Source: CAJUPY01 sp051871275 (lineage in GTDB: Bacteria > Bacteroidota > Bacteroidia > Bacteroidales > Muribaculaceae). From it: 24,285 nt of DNA. The position numbers were made by a program, and so were the translations under genes. Location: contig JBJECR010000001.1 of the NCBI GenBank assembly GCA_051871275.1, positions 1 through 24,285 on the forward strand, read 5' to 3'. The notes under the pieces are model-generated. The model was not told the DNA's origin. It ran no database searches and worked only from the letters and a program-made list of their open reading frames with translations. Below, in pieces: positions 24,238 through 24,285 of the stretch (position 1 is its first letter; each line of letters begins with the position of its first letter).

Positions 24238-24285
24238 TGTATCAAAATTAAGTTATTTGGTACATCCTTTCTTTATATGTCACAT
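24238..24285. other. Foreign sequence abutting the broken ABC-F gene
   Basis: The last ~48 bp, starting TGTATCAAAATTAAG, do not encode the missing ABC-F residues in any frame. They are AT-rich and could be one end of an insertion sequence or other element that continues beyond the window. I do not recognise a family, and the second end and any target duplication are not in view. Confidence 0.4.

Overview
The window reads as a chromosomal segment of a member of the Bacteroidota, most likely Bacteroidales. The evidence is an rprX/rprY two-component pair, a DUF6377-type membrane regulator, and repeated promoters of the form TTTG-N19-21-TAnnTTTG in front of genes, with no strong Shine-Dalgarno sequences. 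The base composition is AT-rich, and intergenic DNA is very AT-rich. I could not run any search, so family names rest on motifs read by eye.

Layout. Positions 1-31 are the 5' end of a 16S rRNA gene on the minus strand, with its leader and two tandem promoters up to about 430. Positions 629-2200 hold an AAA_14/DUF4143-type ATPase gene bracketed by a 37/38-nt direct repeat and preceded by a 32-nt tandem repeat that carries promoter -7 elements. Then comes dnaE (2368-6162), with a hairpin in its leader, convergent with a YhcG/DUF1016-type PD-(D/E)XK nuclease gene. rprXY follows on the minus strand with a clear promoter and terminator. On the plus strand lie a DUF6377-like membrane regulator (9895) and a lipid-kinase-like gene (11573) that is probably expressed from an almost leaderless mRNA.

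From 12537 to 22548 all genes are on the minus strand. In transcription order they are a TIR-TM-periplasmic protein (22548-21418), two secreted TPR proteins that share an N-terminal module (21382-19529 and 19501-15635, the latter with 22 tandem 42-residue TPR units), an exported alpha/beta hydrolase, thioredoxin followed by a terminator, and a separately transcribed protein that joins a cytoplasmic DUF4062/TIR-like domain to a periplasmic PBP-like domain through one membrane helix. I regard the TIR-TPR-TPR operon as the best candidate for an undescribed system. It has the parts of a split Toll-like receptor: repeats outside, one membrane helix, and a TIR with the expected catalytic Glu inside.

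Divergent from the TIR gene is a probable toxin-antitoxin pair (Panacea/SocA-like antitoxin and a possible MazF/PemK-like partner). After a 9-nt tandem repeat comes the 3' remnant of an ABC-F gene, whose similarity stops abruptly about 50 bp before the window end, as if cut by an insertion. The right half (12.5-24.3 kb) therefore looks like an accessory or conflict neighbourhood. The left half is mostly housekeeping, with one mobile-looking cassette.
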